Shown here in pieces: positions 10,089 to 17,117 of a stretch of DNA of 19,128 bases (its first letter is position 1; each line of letters starts with the position of its first letter). The notes beneath the pieces are model-generated. The model did no database searches, was not told where the DNA came from, and saw only the letters and a list, made by a program, of their open reading frames with translations. Position numbers and translations under genes: made by a program. The stretch spans positions 1 to 19,128 of the forward strand of contig JAKJFO010000065.1 of the NCBI GenBank assembly GCA_022704885.1, in the 5' to 3' direction. Origin of the DNA: Candidatus Rifleibacteriota bacterium (GTDB lineage Bacteria; Riflebacteria; Ozemobacteria; Ozemobacterales; Ozemobacteraceae).

Positions 10089-11431
10089 AAATTATTCCGA
10101 CCAGATCATGTCGGTCAACTGCCAGACTGTGGCTGGTGTTTCTGCTGCTAGCAGGCTTCATCAGCGGTACAGCGACATTGTGCGCGCAGGATTTCGGTAA
10201 TGCCAGCCCGCCCGACCTGATGAAAGACTTCGAAGCTCTGCGCCAGAGAATCAGACAAAACCCGCGTGATATCGCGGCACTCAATTCGCTCGGAATCATC
10301 TACGCCCAGGCCGGTAAACTCGAAGATGCAGTACGCCTCTGGCGTTATGCGCTCAACATCGATCCAAATTACATTCACCTTTACAACAACCTTGGCTCTG
10401 CGCTCAAGCAGGCCGGGCGCAAAGAAGAAGCCCGCCTGATCTTCAGAACCGGCCTGACCCGCTCTTCTTCATACTGGATTTATTACAACCTCGGACTGCT
10501 CGAAAAGGAAGAACGCAACCTGCCGGCCGCCGCCAACTGTTTCAAACTGTGCCTGCAGCAGCAACCAGGATTTGAACCTGCTCTCAGGCAACTTGCCGAT
10601 CTCGGCTACCACGTGCAACTGCCTCCGACCCAGCCGATCAGGCCACTAAGCCTTGGCAGTTACAAACCGCCGGTCGAGACCGGCAACATCGATTTCTATC
10701 CGATGTTACCCGATGGTAATGATAATCGCGGCAGTTCGTACAGTTCAGGTTCGACTTATGCGGCAAAATCTGCACGCACGACGCCCTCTTCTTTCACACC
10801 ACTCTCACTGGCTGACTGCGACAAGATCATCAGAGAATTCAAGGCGACGCCTCACGACCGTTATATTGCATTGACCTTCGATGATGGCCCGCACCACACC
10901 AATACCCGCGAGATACTTGACATTCTCAGACGCGAGGGCGCGAAGGCGACATTTTTCGTTCTCGGCAGCCGTGCCGAAACCTATCCGGACATCATCGCCC
11001 GCATGGCTGCCGAAGGTCACGACATCGGCAACCACACCTGGGAACATCGTGGCCTTGGCAAAAGCAGCAGCGCTGAAGGCCTGCAAAGCCTGCGCCGCAC
11101 CAACGAACTGATCAGCGGCATTACCGGCAAACCCTGCCTGATCGTCAGACCACCCTTCGGGCAGACGAATCAGAAGGTGCGCGCGCTCATTCACGGTCAG
11201 GGATGGCACGAAATCATGTGGGATTCAGACAGCCGCGACTGGGAAAATAAGAACCCCGATCGCATACTTTACCGCGTCATGCGCTCGGTAAGTCCCGGCA
11301 GCATCGTGCTTTTTCACGACATCCACCCCGGCGCCGCCCAGATGTTGCCAACCCTGATAAAAGCATTCAAGCAGAACGGTTACCGCTTCATCACCATTTC
11401 AGAGCTCATCGCCATCAGCAACGCCAGCTGA
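10085..11431 (+). CDS. Secreted TPR - NodB-type polysaccharide deacetylase (CE4) fusion
   Basis: The 448-aa protein has an N-terminal signal segment (about 14-34). Three or so TPR units follow (about 45-165; AALNSLGIIYAQAGKLEDAV, LYNNLGSALKQAGRKEEA). A Ser/Pro/Tyr-rich linker (180-240) leads to a complete CE4 deacetylase domain (about 258-445). CE4 motifs are all present: TFDDGPH (264-270, D266 base and D267 metal), HTWEH (H317/H321 metal), RPPFG (355-359), DSDSRDW (380-386) and LFHDIH (409-414). Such enzymes remove acetyl groups from N-acetylglucosamine polymers such as peptidoglycan or exopolysaccharide. The TPR part may bring the enzyme to a protein partner. It is the last gene of the signalling operon; no clear terminator follows it. 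The exact substrate is unknown. Confidence 0.92.
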   Translation: MKIIPTRSCRSTARLWLVFLLLAGFISGTATLCAQDFGNASPPDLMKDFEALRQRIRQNPRDIAALNSLGIIYAQAGKLEDAVRLWRYALNIDPNYIHLYNNLGSALKQAGRKEEARLIFRTGLTRSSSYWIYYNLGLLEKEERNLPAAANCFKLCLQQQPGFEPALRQLADLGYHVQLPPTQPIRPLSLGSYKPPVETGNIDFYPMLPDGNDNRGSSYSSGSTYAAKSARTTPSSFTPLSLADCDKIIREFKATPHDRYIALTFDDGPHHTNTREILDILRREGAKATFFVLGSRAETYPDIIARMAAEGHDIGNHTWEHRGLGKSSSAEGLQSLRRTNELISGITGKPCLIVRPPFGQTNQKVRALIHGQGWHEIMWDSDSRDWENKNPDRILYRVMRSVSPGSIVLFHDIHPGAAQMLPTLIKAFKQNGYRFITISELIAISNAS

Positions 11432-11455
11432 GCACCGCTGCTGAATACATCTACA

Positions 11456-11605
11456 GATTTCACCGATTCCGCTGATTGATTCTTATTTTTATCTCAGCTC
11501 TTCTTTGCGTCTCTGCGCCTTTGTGCGAGCATCTCTTACCAGCAGCGACTCTGCATATCGTGGCCTGCTTTGACCTGAATTCTATCGGCGTAATCGGCGG
11601 AAAAC
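11456..11605. repeat. Intergenic element bounded by an imperfect inverted repeat
   Basis: The arm at 11456-11478 (CAGATTTCACCGATTCCGCT and on) is nearly the reverse complement of the arm at 11582-11605 (TATCGGCGTAATCGGCGG and on), with roughly 16 of 21 positions matching. Between them lies a T/G/C-rich word string at 11498-11536 (TCTTTGCGTCTCTGCGCC and on). No credible gene was seen here: the reading frame that crosses it has no RBS, and the strong promoter for the next gene lies after it. The wording resembles dispersed intergenic sequences I have seen in unrelated environmental bacteria, but I cannot verify that here. Confidence 0.5.
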
Positions 11606-11625
11606 TCTTCTGTCTTAACTTCTTC

Positions 11626-11655
11626 TTTACAAATGCGCGCAGAATTACTTATGCT
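11626..11655 (+). promoter_or_regulatory. Promoter of the 72-aa membrane protein gene
   Basis: TTTACA (11626-11631) and TATGCT (11650-11655) are separated by 18 nt. The -10 ends six bases before the ATG at 11662, so the transcript should begin at or next to the start codon. Confidence 0.6.
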
Positions 11656-11661
11656 AAGCGC

Positions 11662-11880
11662 ATGTGGATAGTAATTCTCAACTTCTGCCTGTTTCTGCTG
11701 CTGCTGGGGTTCTTTTTTTACGGCATCAGACAGTGGACAAGCCTGATCAGCGAGCCAGAAGAAGATTCGAAAAATGTCATCATCGACGGCCGCAACCTGC
11801 GACTGCCGCTATGGATCCTGATAGCCGGGCTCGGTGCGGTATCACTGCTCAAGGATATACTCAGCTGGCTCGGTTACTAA
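11662..11880 (+). CDS. Small membrane protein (72 aa), unknown function
   Basis: The product begins MWIVILNFCLFLLLLGFFFY, a strong first transmembrane helix. A charged loop follows (EPEEDSKNVIIDGRNLRL), then a second helix (about 49-68, LWILIAGLGAVSLLKDIL). I do not recognise the family. The ATG at 11662 is preferred over an in-frame ATG at 11476, because a good promoter ends only six bases upstream of it and because the upstream stretch lies in a non-coding repeat-like element. There is no Shine-Dalgarno, so translation would be leaderless. Its stop TAA overlaps the stop of the convergent transporter gene by 3 bases. Confidence 0.6.
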   Translation: MWIVILNFCLFLLLLGFFFYGIRQWTSLISEPEEDSKNVIIDGRNLRLPLWILIAGLGAVSLLKDILSWLGY

Positions 11881-14117
11881 TTGTGCGCAAGATAGTCTCT
11901 GGCATCGACCGAATGAACGAGTAAGGTAGTTGGCATACCGCTCAGCATGCGATCATAACTTGCGAACCAGTTTTCTTCCTGACCGGCTTCGGGCAGTTCA
12001 AAACCGATGAAAACACAGTCAGCGTCTGCCGAATTCCGATGCAGCGTGTCGCCGAAATTACCGCCGCAGACAACGACCTCGGGCTCAGCATCGACGCGCG
12101 CAAATTCGATGAGCTCTTCGAGCGCCTTTTGAGATTGCTCACGGCCATCCTCGCTCTGAATGACGCGTTTGAGAACGATGCGTGAATTGCCCCATTCCCA
12201 GTTATGCGAAAGCAGGTGCGCCATCAGTATCATCAGCGGCCCGTTTTTCTGACCGCGCCACCAGATATCGATGCGCTTCGACTTCTGCGGGTCGGGCAGG
12301 CCACGGTCGCAGACAAGAATCTGACTGACATTCAAAAAACTCGCCTCACGCAGATACGAAGCGTATTTAACCGGATCACGCGAATCACCCATCCAGCCGC
12401 AGATAAACAGGTTCGGGCGCAGCGGGCCATAGGCAGAACCCTGCAGAATGGTGCGCACTCCGGCCGGCACATCATCGGCGACGACTACCTGCGAAAATGC
12501 CTGAATTCCCTTTTCATCGAGAAAATCGTTGAGCTGCCTGCAGGCGAACTGTCGCTGCTGGCTGAGGTCTGCCAGCCTGCCGATAAGAATGTTGGCAAGA
12601 ATGACCAGACCTCGACCGGCATTGAGCCATACCGAGTAAGTCACCAGAGTTTCACGCGAAGATGGATTGCCGCTCAGAGTAAGAATCGACGGGCGCCAGT
12701 TGCGCACGTCGTCTTCGAACTGCTTGAGAATGAAAAGATTGTCTCTGATGCGCGAATACAAAAATCCGCGGCGCGCATCGCCAAACGAAATCGCCATTTT
12801 GCGCTTGCGCAGATAAAATACCAGAGAAAAAAGCACCAACAAAGCCAGTAAAGCAGCCTTTAAGTCGATCAGCAGTGCCGAGCCAAAGCTGCCGACAAAC
12901 CCGAGAAAAGCCAGCGACCAGTGAAAATACCTGAAGCGCGGTCTGAATGAAGGATTGGCCGAGTATGCTTCGATAAAGGCAGCCAGATTAAGCAATCCAA
13001 AAGTGAACAGAAAAAACATACCCATGATTGCAGCGACATGATTCAGAAAAAGACCGCCAGAACCGTCGCCTCCAAGCCAGAGAAGAACAAAAGTGGCGGC
13101 AGCACAGAAATACAAAGCCGCACGCGGTTCATCAGCAGCACCATAGCCTCTGGCAAAGGGTTTTAGAAATGGAATGATCTCGTCGCGTGCAATTGCCTGC
13201 AGAACTCTTGGCGCGCCGACGAAACGACCGAGAGCACTCGACAGAGTAGCCGCATAAACGCCGGCTACCACCATAAAATCAGCGCCGAACAGAGCGTTTT
13301 CGAGCATCACACGGTAAGGCGTTTCGATCAGTTCAGACCTGGCAAAACCACCGCCATAAAAAATTATCTGCAGAAAATACACGCTCGTGGCAACCAGCAG
13401 GGCATACAGGGTTCCCTTCGTCATGCTCTCGCCAGGTTTTTCGAGATCGCCAGACATGTTGATGCCTGCGATAAAACCGGTCACCGATGGAAAATAGATG
13501 GCAAACAACGTCCAGAAATTGCTGCTACCCATCGGGCAGTTGGCAGAATAAAGGTTGGCGGCGAACCGCTCACTTGAGAAACTGCGCGCCGCGCCGGTGA
13601 GATAGATGAAAATCGACGAAAACAGTATCGCCATGATGACATACTGTGTCTTTATCGCCCAGTCAGCGCCAATTCGCGCGATAACAAAAAGAATCACTGC
13701 GGCGGCCAGACCGGTATAAAGAAAATAGGGTTCGAGAATCTCGAACGACTTGGTCGCAGCTTCAGCGAAGCCAAGCAGATAGAAGCTGATCGATACGACC
13801 TGCGCCAGAAATAGAGTGATGCCGATAGCACCGCCGAATTCGGCTCCGAGCACGCGCGACACCATAAAATAGGCGCCACCGCCCTTAACCGGCATGTTCG
13901 TCGCAATCGCACCGACCGAAAGCGTCGTCAGCAGGGTGATGAACTGGCATAATACCAATATGGCAATGGCGTTGATGATGCCGGCCTGACCGACAACGTA
14001 ATTCGCACGCATGAACATGATAACGCCGAAAATCGTGAGAATACTCGGCGTAAAGACACCGGCGAAGGTGCCAAATTTCAAATTACTGCCGCGACCGGCC
14101 TGACTGGCGTCGAACAT
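11877..14117 (-). CDS. SLC12-type cation-chloride cotransporter homologue (APC superfamily)
   Basis: The 746-aa integral membrane protein has about 12 helices in residues 20-436 and a soluble C-terminal region of about 300 residues. SLC12 hallmarks are TPSILTIFGVIMF in helix 1, NMPVKGGGAYFMVSRVLG after helix 2, and the helix-6 segment FPSVTGFIAGINMSGDL followed by EKPGESMTKGT. Members of the family move Na+/K+ with Cl-, or amino acids in some prokaryotes; the substrate here cannot be told. The ATG at 14117 was chosen because AAAGG/GGGG precedes it and because the SLC12-like sequence starts soon after. The alternative ATG at 14186 lies in the loop of a perfect hairpin and would add 23 residues with no homology. 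It is convergent with the 72-aa gene and divergent from the M48 gene. Confidence 0.9.
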   Translation of the reverse strand: MFDASQAGRGSNLKFGTFAGVFTPSILTIFGVIMFMRANYVVGQAGIINAIAILVLCQFITLLTTLSVGAIATNMPVKGGGAYFMVSRVLGAEFGGAIGITLFLAQVVSISFYLLGFAEAATKSFEILEPYFLYTGLAAAVILFVIARIGADWAIKTQYVIMAILFSSIFIYLTGAARSFSSERFAANLYSANCPMGSSNFWTLFAIYFPSVTGFIAGINMSGDLEKPGESMTKGTLYALLVATSVYFLQIIFYGGGFARSELIETPYRVMLENALFGADFMVVAGVYAATLSSALGRFVGAPRVLQAIARDEIIPFLKPFARGYGAADEPRAALYFCAAATFVLLWLGGDGSGGLFLNHVAAIMGMFFLFTFGLLNLAAFIEAYSANPSFRPRFRYFHWSLAFLGFVGSFGSALLIDLKAALLALLVLFSLVFYLRKRKMAISFGDARRGFLYSRIRDNLFILKQFEDDVRNWRPSILTLSGNPSSRETLVTYSVWLNAGRGLVILANILIGRLADLSQQRQFACRQLNDFLDEKGIQAFSQVVVADDVPAGVRTILQGSAYGPLRPNLFICGWMGDSRDPVKYASYLREASFLNVSQILVCDRGLPDPQKSKRIDIWWRGQKNGPLMILMAHLLSHNWEWGNSRIVLKRVIQSEDGREQSQKALEELIEFARVDAEPEVVVCGGNFGDTLHRNSADADCVFIGFELPEAGQEENWFASYDRMLSGMPTTLLVHSVDARDYLAHN

Positions 14118-14171
14118 CACCTTTCCCCGCGTCCTGTCTTGCTTGTTCAAAGGGTAACACAGTGCGCGAGG

Positions 14172-14194
14172 GGCAGGCAACAACATTGCCTGCC
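14172..14194. repeat. Perfect 9-bp inverted repeat between the transporter and M48 genes
   Basis: GGCAGGCAA (14172-14180) and TTGCCTGCC (14186-14194) are exact reverse complements around CAACA. It lies 55 bp upstream of the transporter's preferred start. It may be an operator for the divergent genes or a leader hairpin for the transporter mRNA. It also reads as GG-N10-GC with GGCA/TTGC on both strands, so a chance resemblance to sigma54 elements must be kept in mind. Confidence 0.6.
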
Positions 14195-14247
14195 ATGCAA
14201 CGAAGGCAGACAGACAAAGGACGCAGGCTGAAATACAATCAAAGGTC

Positions 14248-14276
14248 TTGGAAAAAATTCGATTTTGCCTTATGCT
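14248..14276 (+). promoter_or_regulatory. Promoter of the M48 protease gene
   Basis: TTGGAA (14248-14253) and TATGCT (14271-14276) are separated by exactly 17 nt. The same TATGCT -10 is used upstream of the 72-aa gene. The start would be near 14283, giving a 40-nt leader with a strong RBS. Confidence 0.65.
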
Positions 14277-14322
14277 GTAGGCAGCAAACGTTCAAATTCC
14301 GGTAATCACAAGGAGAGAGGCA

Positions 14323-15222
14323 TTGGAAAACGACATCACCATCAAACGGCGCCTGAAAACCTTCCCGAACCTCAAGGCCGAAGACTTCCAGCACCCCTGG
14401 GACCGCCAGGCCGTAAGTGCGCTCAAGGCTATTCCCGGCTTTGAATTCCTCGTCAAGAAGCTCATGGAAATCGGCTTCGAGCAGTTTTTCAGAATTACCA
14501 ACCTGGCCAGCAACGTACAGGTTAAGGGAAAAATGCTGCCGCGTCTGCGCGAAACCCTGCGCTATGCCGCCCGCATTCTCGACATGCAGGAACCCGACCT
14601 GTTCATCACCACAACCCCGGTGCCCAATGCTTACACCTATGGCGAAACCAAGCCTTTTATCGTGCTTACTTCGGGTCTGATCGAAGTCATGGACGAAGAA
14701 GAAATCTTCTTCATTCTGGCACACGAACTCGGCCACATCAAATGCGGACACGTGCTCTACAAGACGATGGCGCGCAATTTCAAGATCGTTCTCGATATCG
14801 CAGCGGCCGCTACGCTCGGCGTTTCTTCGCTGATCAGCACCGGTCTGCAGCTTGCCCTCTTCGACTGGGAAAGAAAATCAGAAATGACCTGCGACCGCGC
14901 CGGCCTGCTCTGCGTGCAGAACCAGCACATCGCCAACCGCGCCTTCATGAAAATGGCGGCTGCTTCACCCAAGCTTTACAACGAAATGGACGAAGCTGAA
15001 TTTCTTCGCCAGATCAGGGCTTACGAAGACGCTACCGATGAATCATTCATCAACAAAACCTATACTGCGCTCATTACTTCGACGATGACACATCCCTTCC
15101 TGATCCTGCGCGCAAAACAGCTCGACACCTGGATCGAAAACGATGAATTCAGCAAAGTTGCCGGCATCAGCAAAGAAGAAGTCCGTCAGGATAATCCGAG
15201 CTTCTCTACTGCAGAAGCCTGA
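14323..15222 (+). CDS. M48-family zinc metalloprotease
   Basis: The 299-aa protein has the HEXXH zinc motif as HELGH (134-138) in FFILAHELGHIKCGH. The third zinc ligand is probably E187 in RKSEMTCDRAGLL, the pattern of Ste24/HtpX-like M48 proteases. One or two hydrophobic stretches (about 152-178) between the motifs suggest membrane association, with the catalytic site on the cytoplasmic side as in HtpX (family knowledge). There is no signal peptide. Related enzymes take part in membrane-protein quality control. The start is a TTG at 14323, supported by AAGGAGAG 7-11 nt upstream; no ATG or GTG lies near. The 3' end overlaps the convergent ankyrin gene by 17 nt, and its terminator lies inside that gene. 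Confidence 0.93.
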   Translation: MENDITIKRRLKTFPNLKAEDFQHPWDRQAVSALKAIPGFEFLVKKLMEIGFEQFFRITNLASNVQVKGKMLPRLRETLRYAARILDMQEPDLFITTTPVPNAYTYGETKPFIVLTSGLIEVMDEEEIFFILAHELGHIKCGHVLYKTMARNFKIVLDIAAAATLGVSSLISTGLQLALFDWERKSEMTCDRAGLLCVQNQHIANRAFMKMAAASPKLYNEMDEAEFLRQIRAYEDATDESFINKTYTALITSTMTHPFLILRAKQLDTWIENDEFSKVAGISKEEVRQDNPSFSTAEA

Positions 15223-15772
15223 TCACATCATCGCGTTTCTGCGAAACGGCCAGATCGAGAGCGGTCTGGCCGTTTTCTGTTTTCAGAGTCATGTCGGCAC
15301 CGGCGGCGAGCAGCTCCTTTACCGAATCAGTGCAACCCTGCTGCGCAGCAAGGTGCAAAGGTGTCCAGCCATCTGAATCGGCAATATCGAGAGCAGCACC
15401 CAACTCTATCAGCTGCTTAACAATTGGCGTACAGCCCCGATAAGCGGCCCAGTGCAGAGGAGTCCAGCCATCGCGCTCGATGCGCCTGAAATCGGCGCCC
15501 TTCTCGATCAGCATGGCAAAAGTTTCCGGTTTCGAACGGGCAGCAGTGAGATGCAGAGCGGTTACCCCATCGACATTCATCGCATCGACCTGCGCGCCAG
15601 CACGCAGTATCGCGGCAGTCGCTTCCTTCATACCGTATTTGGCAGCCAGATGCAGCGGCGCAATGCCGGTTATATCTGTAGCAGAGATGTCAGCACCGGC
15701 TTCGATAAGCTTTAGAGCCAGCGCTTCGTCTTTACTGTCGAGCGCTTTGTGCAGTTTGAGTTCGTCGTTCAT
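15206..15772 (-). CDS. Ankyrin-repeat protein
   Basis: The 188-aa protein has an N-terminal cap and five ankyrin repeats with a strict 33-residue period. Their TPLHLAA-type motifs start near residues 35, 68, 101, 134 and 167 (GIAPLHLAA, GVTALHLTA, GWTPLHWAA, GWTPLHLAA, GQTALDLAV). Ankyrin repeats bind proteins; no enzymatic domain is present. There is no signal peptide, so it is likely cytoplasmic. The ATG at 15772 is preferred because GGAG lies 6 nt upstream; a TTG at 15793 would add seven residues without an RBS. It overlaps the convergent M48 gene by 17 nt at the 3' end and is divergent from the SPFH gene. A partner among its neighbours is possible but unproven. Confidence 0.93.
   Translation of the reverse strand: MNDELKLHKALDSKDEALALKLIEAGADISATDITGIAPLHLAAKYGMKEATAAILRAGAQVDAMNVDGVTALHLTAARSKPETFAMLIEKGADFRRIERDGWTPLHWAAYRGCTPIVKQLIELGAALDIADSDGWTPLHLAAQQGCTDSVKELLAAGADMTLKTENGQTALDLAVSQKRDDVIRLLQ
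15245..15280 (+). terminator. Intrinsic terminator of the M48 gene, inside the ankyrin coding sequence
   Basis: AACGGCCAGA (15245-15254) pairs perfectly with TCTGGCCGTT (15265-15274) around a 10-nt loop. A T-rich tract (TTTTCTGTTTTC) follows, 23 nt after the M48 stop. On the other strand these bases encode ankyrin residues of about 167-176 (NGQTALDLAV). Confidence 0.8.
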
Positions 15773-15801
15773 GTTTTCTCCAGCAAGTCCCAAAAGGATT
15801 A

Positions 15802-15830
15802 TTGATATACTTCCGTTTTTTTATTATACT
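15802..15830 (+). promoter_or_regulatory. Strong promoter of the SPFH-zinc ribbon gene
   Basis: TTGATA (15802-15807) and TATACT (15825-15830) are separated by 17 nt, with five of six matches in each hexamer. Transcription would start near 15837, giving a leader of about 46 nt. Confidence 0.75.
15823..15828 (-). promoter_or_regulatory. Consensus -10 box for the divergent ankyrin gene
   Basis: On the minus strand these bases read TATAAT, about 50 nt upstream of the ankyrin ATG. They overlap the -10 of the plus-strand SPFH promoter. No clear -35 accompanies the box. Confidence 0.4.
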
Positions 15831-15882
15831 GAATGAAGTTTATACGTTCTTCGAATTTTATGCCAGCACGGGAGGAAACGAC

Positions 15883-17043
15883 ATGGGCTTTTTTGCTAAC
15901 CAGATGCGTTCGGTTATCGAGTGGAAAGATGCTGATCCCGATCTTCTGATCTGGAGATGGAACGGCACCAATGACGAGCTTAAGAATGCTTCGAAGCTCA
16001 TTATCAACCCCGGCCAGGCCGCCATATTCGTATATGAAGGCCAGATCAAAGCCATTCACGATTATCCCGGCATGTTCGAACTGCGAACCGCCAACCTGCC
16101 CTTCTGGACCACGATCAGCAAGATCATGCAGGGCTTCACCTCTGAACACAAGGCGAATATCTATTTCATCCGCATAACTACCTTCCTGAACCAGAAATGG
16201 GGAACCAAGGCGCCGGTCAAGTACACCGACCCGGTTTACAAGTTTCCGGTTGGGCTGCGGGCCTTCGGCAATTTCTCGTTCAACATCACCGACCCGCGCA
16301 AATTCTTCACCGAATTTGTCAGCAACGCCGATGTTTACCCGATCAGTGCAATCCGCAACGTCATCGTCGACCGCATCATGCTGCCGCTGACCAATGTTCT
16401 GGCACAGTCAGGCTTCAGCTATGCTGAAATCGACAGCCATCGCATGGATTTGTCGAAGAAGCTCAGCGAGCTGGTCGCCCCTGAATTTCTGCCACTCGGC
16501 TTTGAAATGTCTGACTTCAGAATCGAAAACACCGATTTCGACGAAAAGACCCAGGAGCGCATCGACAAAATTTCCGACAAAATGGCTGATGCACACGCTA
16601 TCAACGCCATGGGCAACATCAACAATCAGGGCCTCAACGCTTACGCCACCATCGAGCGCCTCAATGCCATGAACACTGCTGCCGCCAATCCGAATGGCAT
16701 GGCAGGAATGGGCGTCGGCATGGGTGCCGGTATGGGTCTCGGCGCCGGCATGGGTATGATGGGTGGAATGGGCATGCAGCAGCCACAGCAGGCCGCGGCA
16801 GCGACCGTTAACTGCGGTTCATGTAACGCCAGTATGGCCCAGAACGCCAAGTTCTGCCCTGAGTGTGGCAAGCCCAACACTGCTGGCCAGGCCCCCTGTG
16901 TTCATTGTGGAGCGCAGATCAAGCAGGGCGCCAAATTCTGCCCTGAATGCGGCAAGCCTCAGAGTGCCAGCTGCCCCAAATGCAACGCTTCGATTCCCGG
17001 TGGAGTAAAATTCTGCCCCGAGTGTGGCGAAAAAACCCAGTAA
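15883..17043 (+). CDS. SPFH-domain protein with three C-terminal zinc ribbons (YdjI-like)
   Basis: The 386-aa protein starts MGFFANQMRSVIEWKDADPD, closely resembling B. subtilis YdjI and the 'virion core protein-like' SPFH group. The SPFH-like region spans about 1-235 (KLIINPGQAAIFVYEGQI, NQKWGTKAPV, GNFSFNITDP). A Gly/Met-rich linker (about 271-300) leads to three double-CxxC zinc ribbons: C311/C314-C325/C328, C339/C342-C353/C356 and C364/C367-C378/C381. YdjI acts with a PspA-type membrane stress protein in Bacillus; no PspA gene is in this window. SPFH proteins assemble at membranes. The ATG at 15883 was chosen because GGAGG is 7 nt upstream; the in-frame upstream extension lies within the promoter. 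A terminator follows. Confidence 0.92.
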   Translation: MGFFANQMRSVIEWKDADPDLLIWRWNGTNDELKNASKLIINPGQAAIFVYEGQIKAIHDYPGMFELRTANLPFWTTISKIMQGFTSEHKANIYFIRITTFLNQKWGTKAPVKYTDPVYKFPVGLRAFGNFSFNITDPRKFFTEFVSNADVYPISAIRNVIVDRIMLPLTNVLAQSGFSYAEIDSHRMDLSKKLSELVAPEFLPLGFEMSDFRIENTDFDEKTQERIDKISDKMADAHAINAMGNINNQGLNAYATIERLNAMNTAAANPNGMAGMGVGMGAGMGLGAGMGMMGGMGMQQPQQAAAATVNCGSCNASMAQNAKFCPECGKPNTAGQAPCVHCGAQIKQGAKFCPECGKPQSASCPKCNASIPGGVKFCPECGEKTQ

Positions 17044-17064
17044 TTCAACGCTTTCAGAGCAATC

Positions 17065-17096
17065 AAAAAACCGCCGGTTTTGCCCGGCGGTTTTTT
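17065..17096. terminator. Bidirectional intrinsic terminator
   Basis: The stem AAAAAACCGCCGG (17065-17077) pairs with CCGGCGGTTTTTT (17084-17096) around a 6-nt loop. It has a U-tract in both directions, so it can end the SPFH gene from the left and the barrel gene from the right. Confidence 0.93.
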
Positions 17097-17117
17097 GTTG
17101 CGGCTTTGGAGCTGGTA

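Noticed and set aside
11476..11661. Upstream extension of the 72-aa protein
   Set aside because: It would be translated from a repeat-like intergenic element with no RBS, and the promoter for the shorter gene lies within it.
12204..12851. A 215-codon plus-strand frame inside the transporter gene
   Set aside because: It is antisense to the soluble C-terminal region of a well-supported transporter and has no RBS or recognisable domain.
14118..14186. N-terminal extension of the SLC12-type transporter from the ATG at 14186
   Set aside because: The codons fall in a perfect hairpin and encode a basic, non-homologous stretch; the ATG at 14117 has a better RBS.
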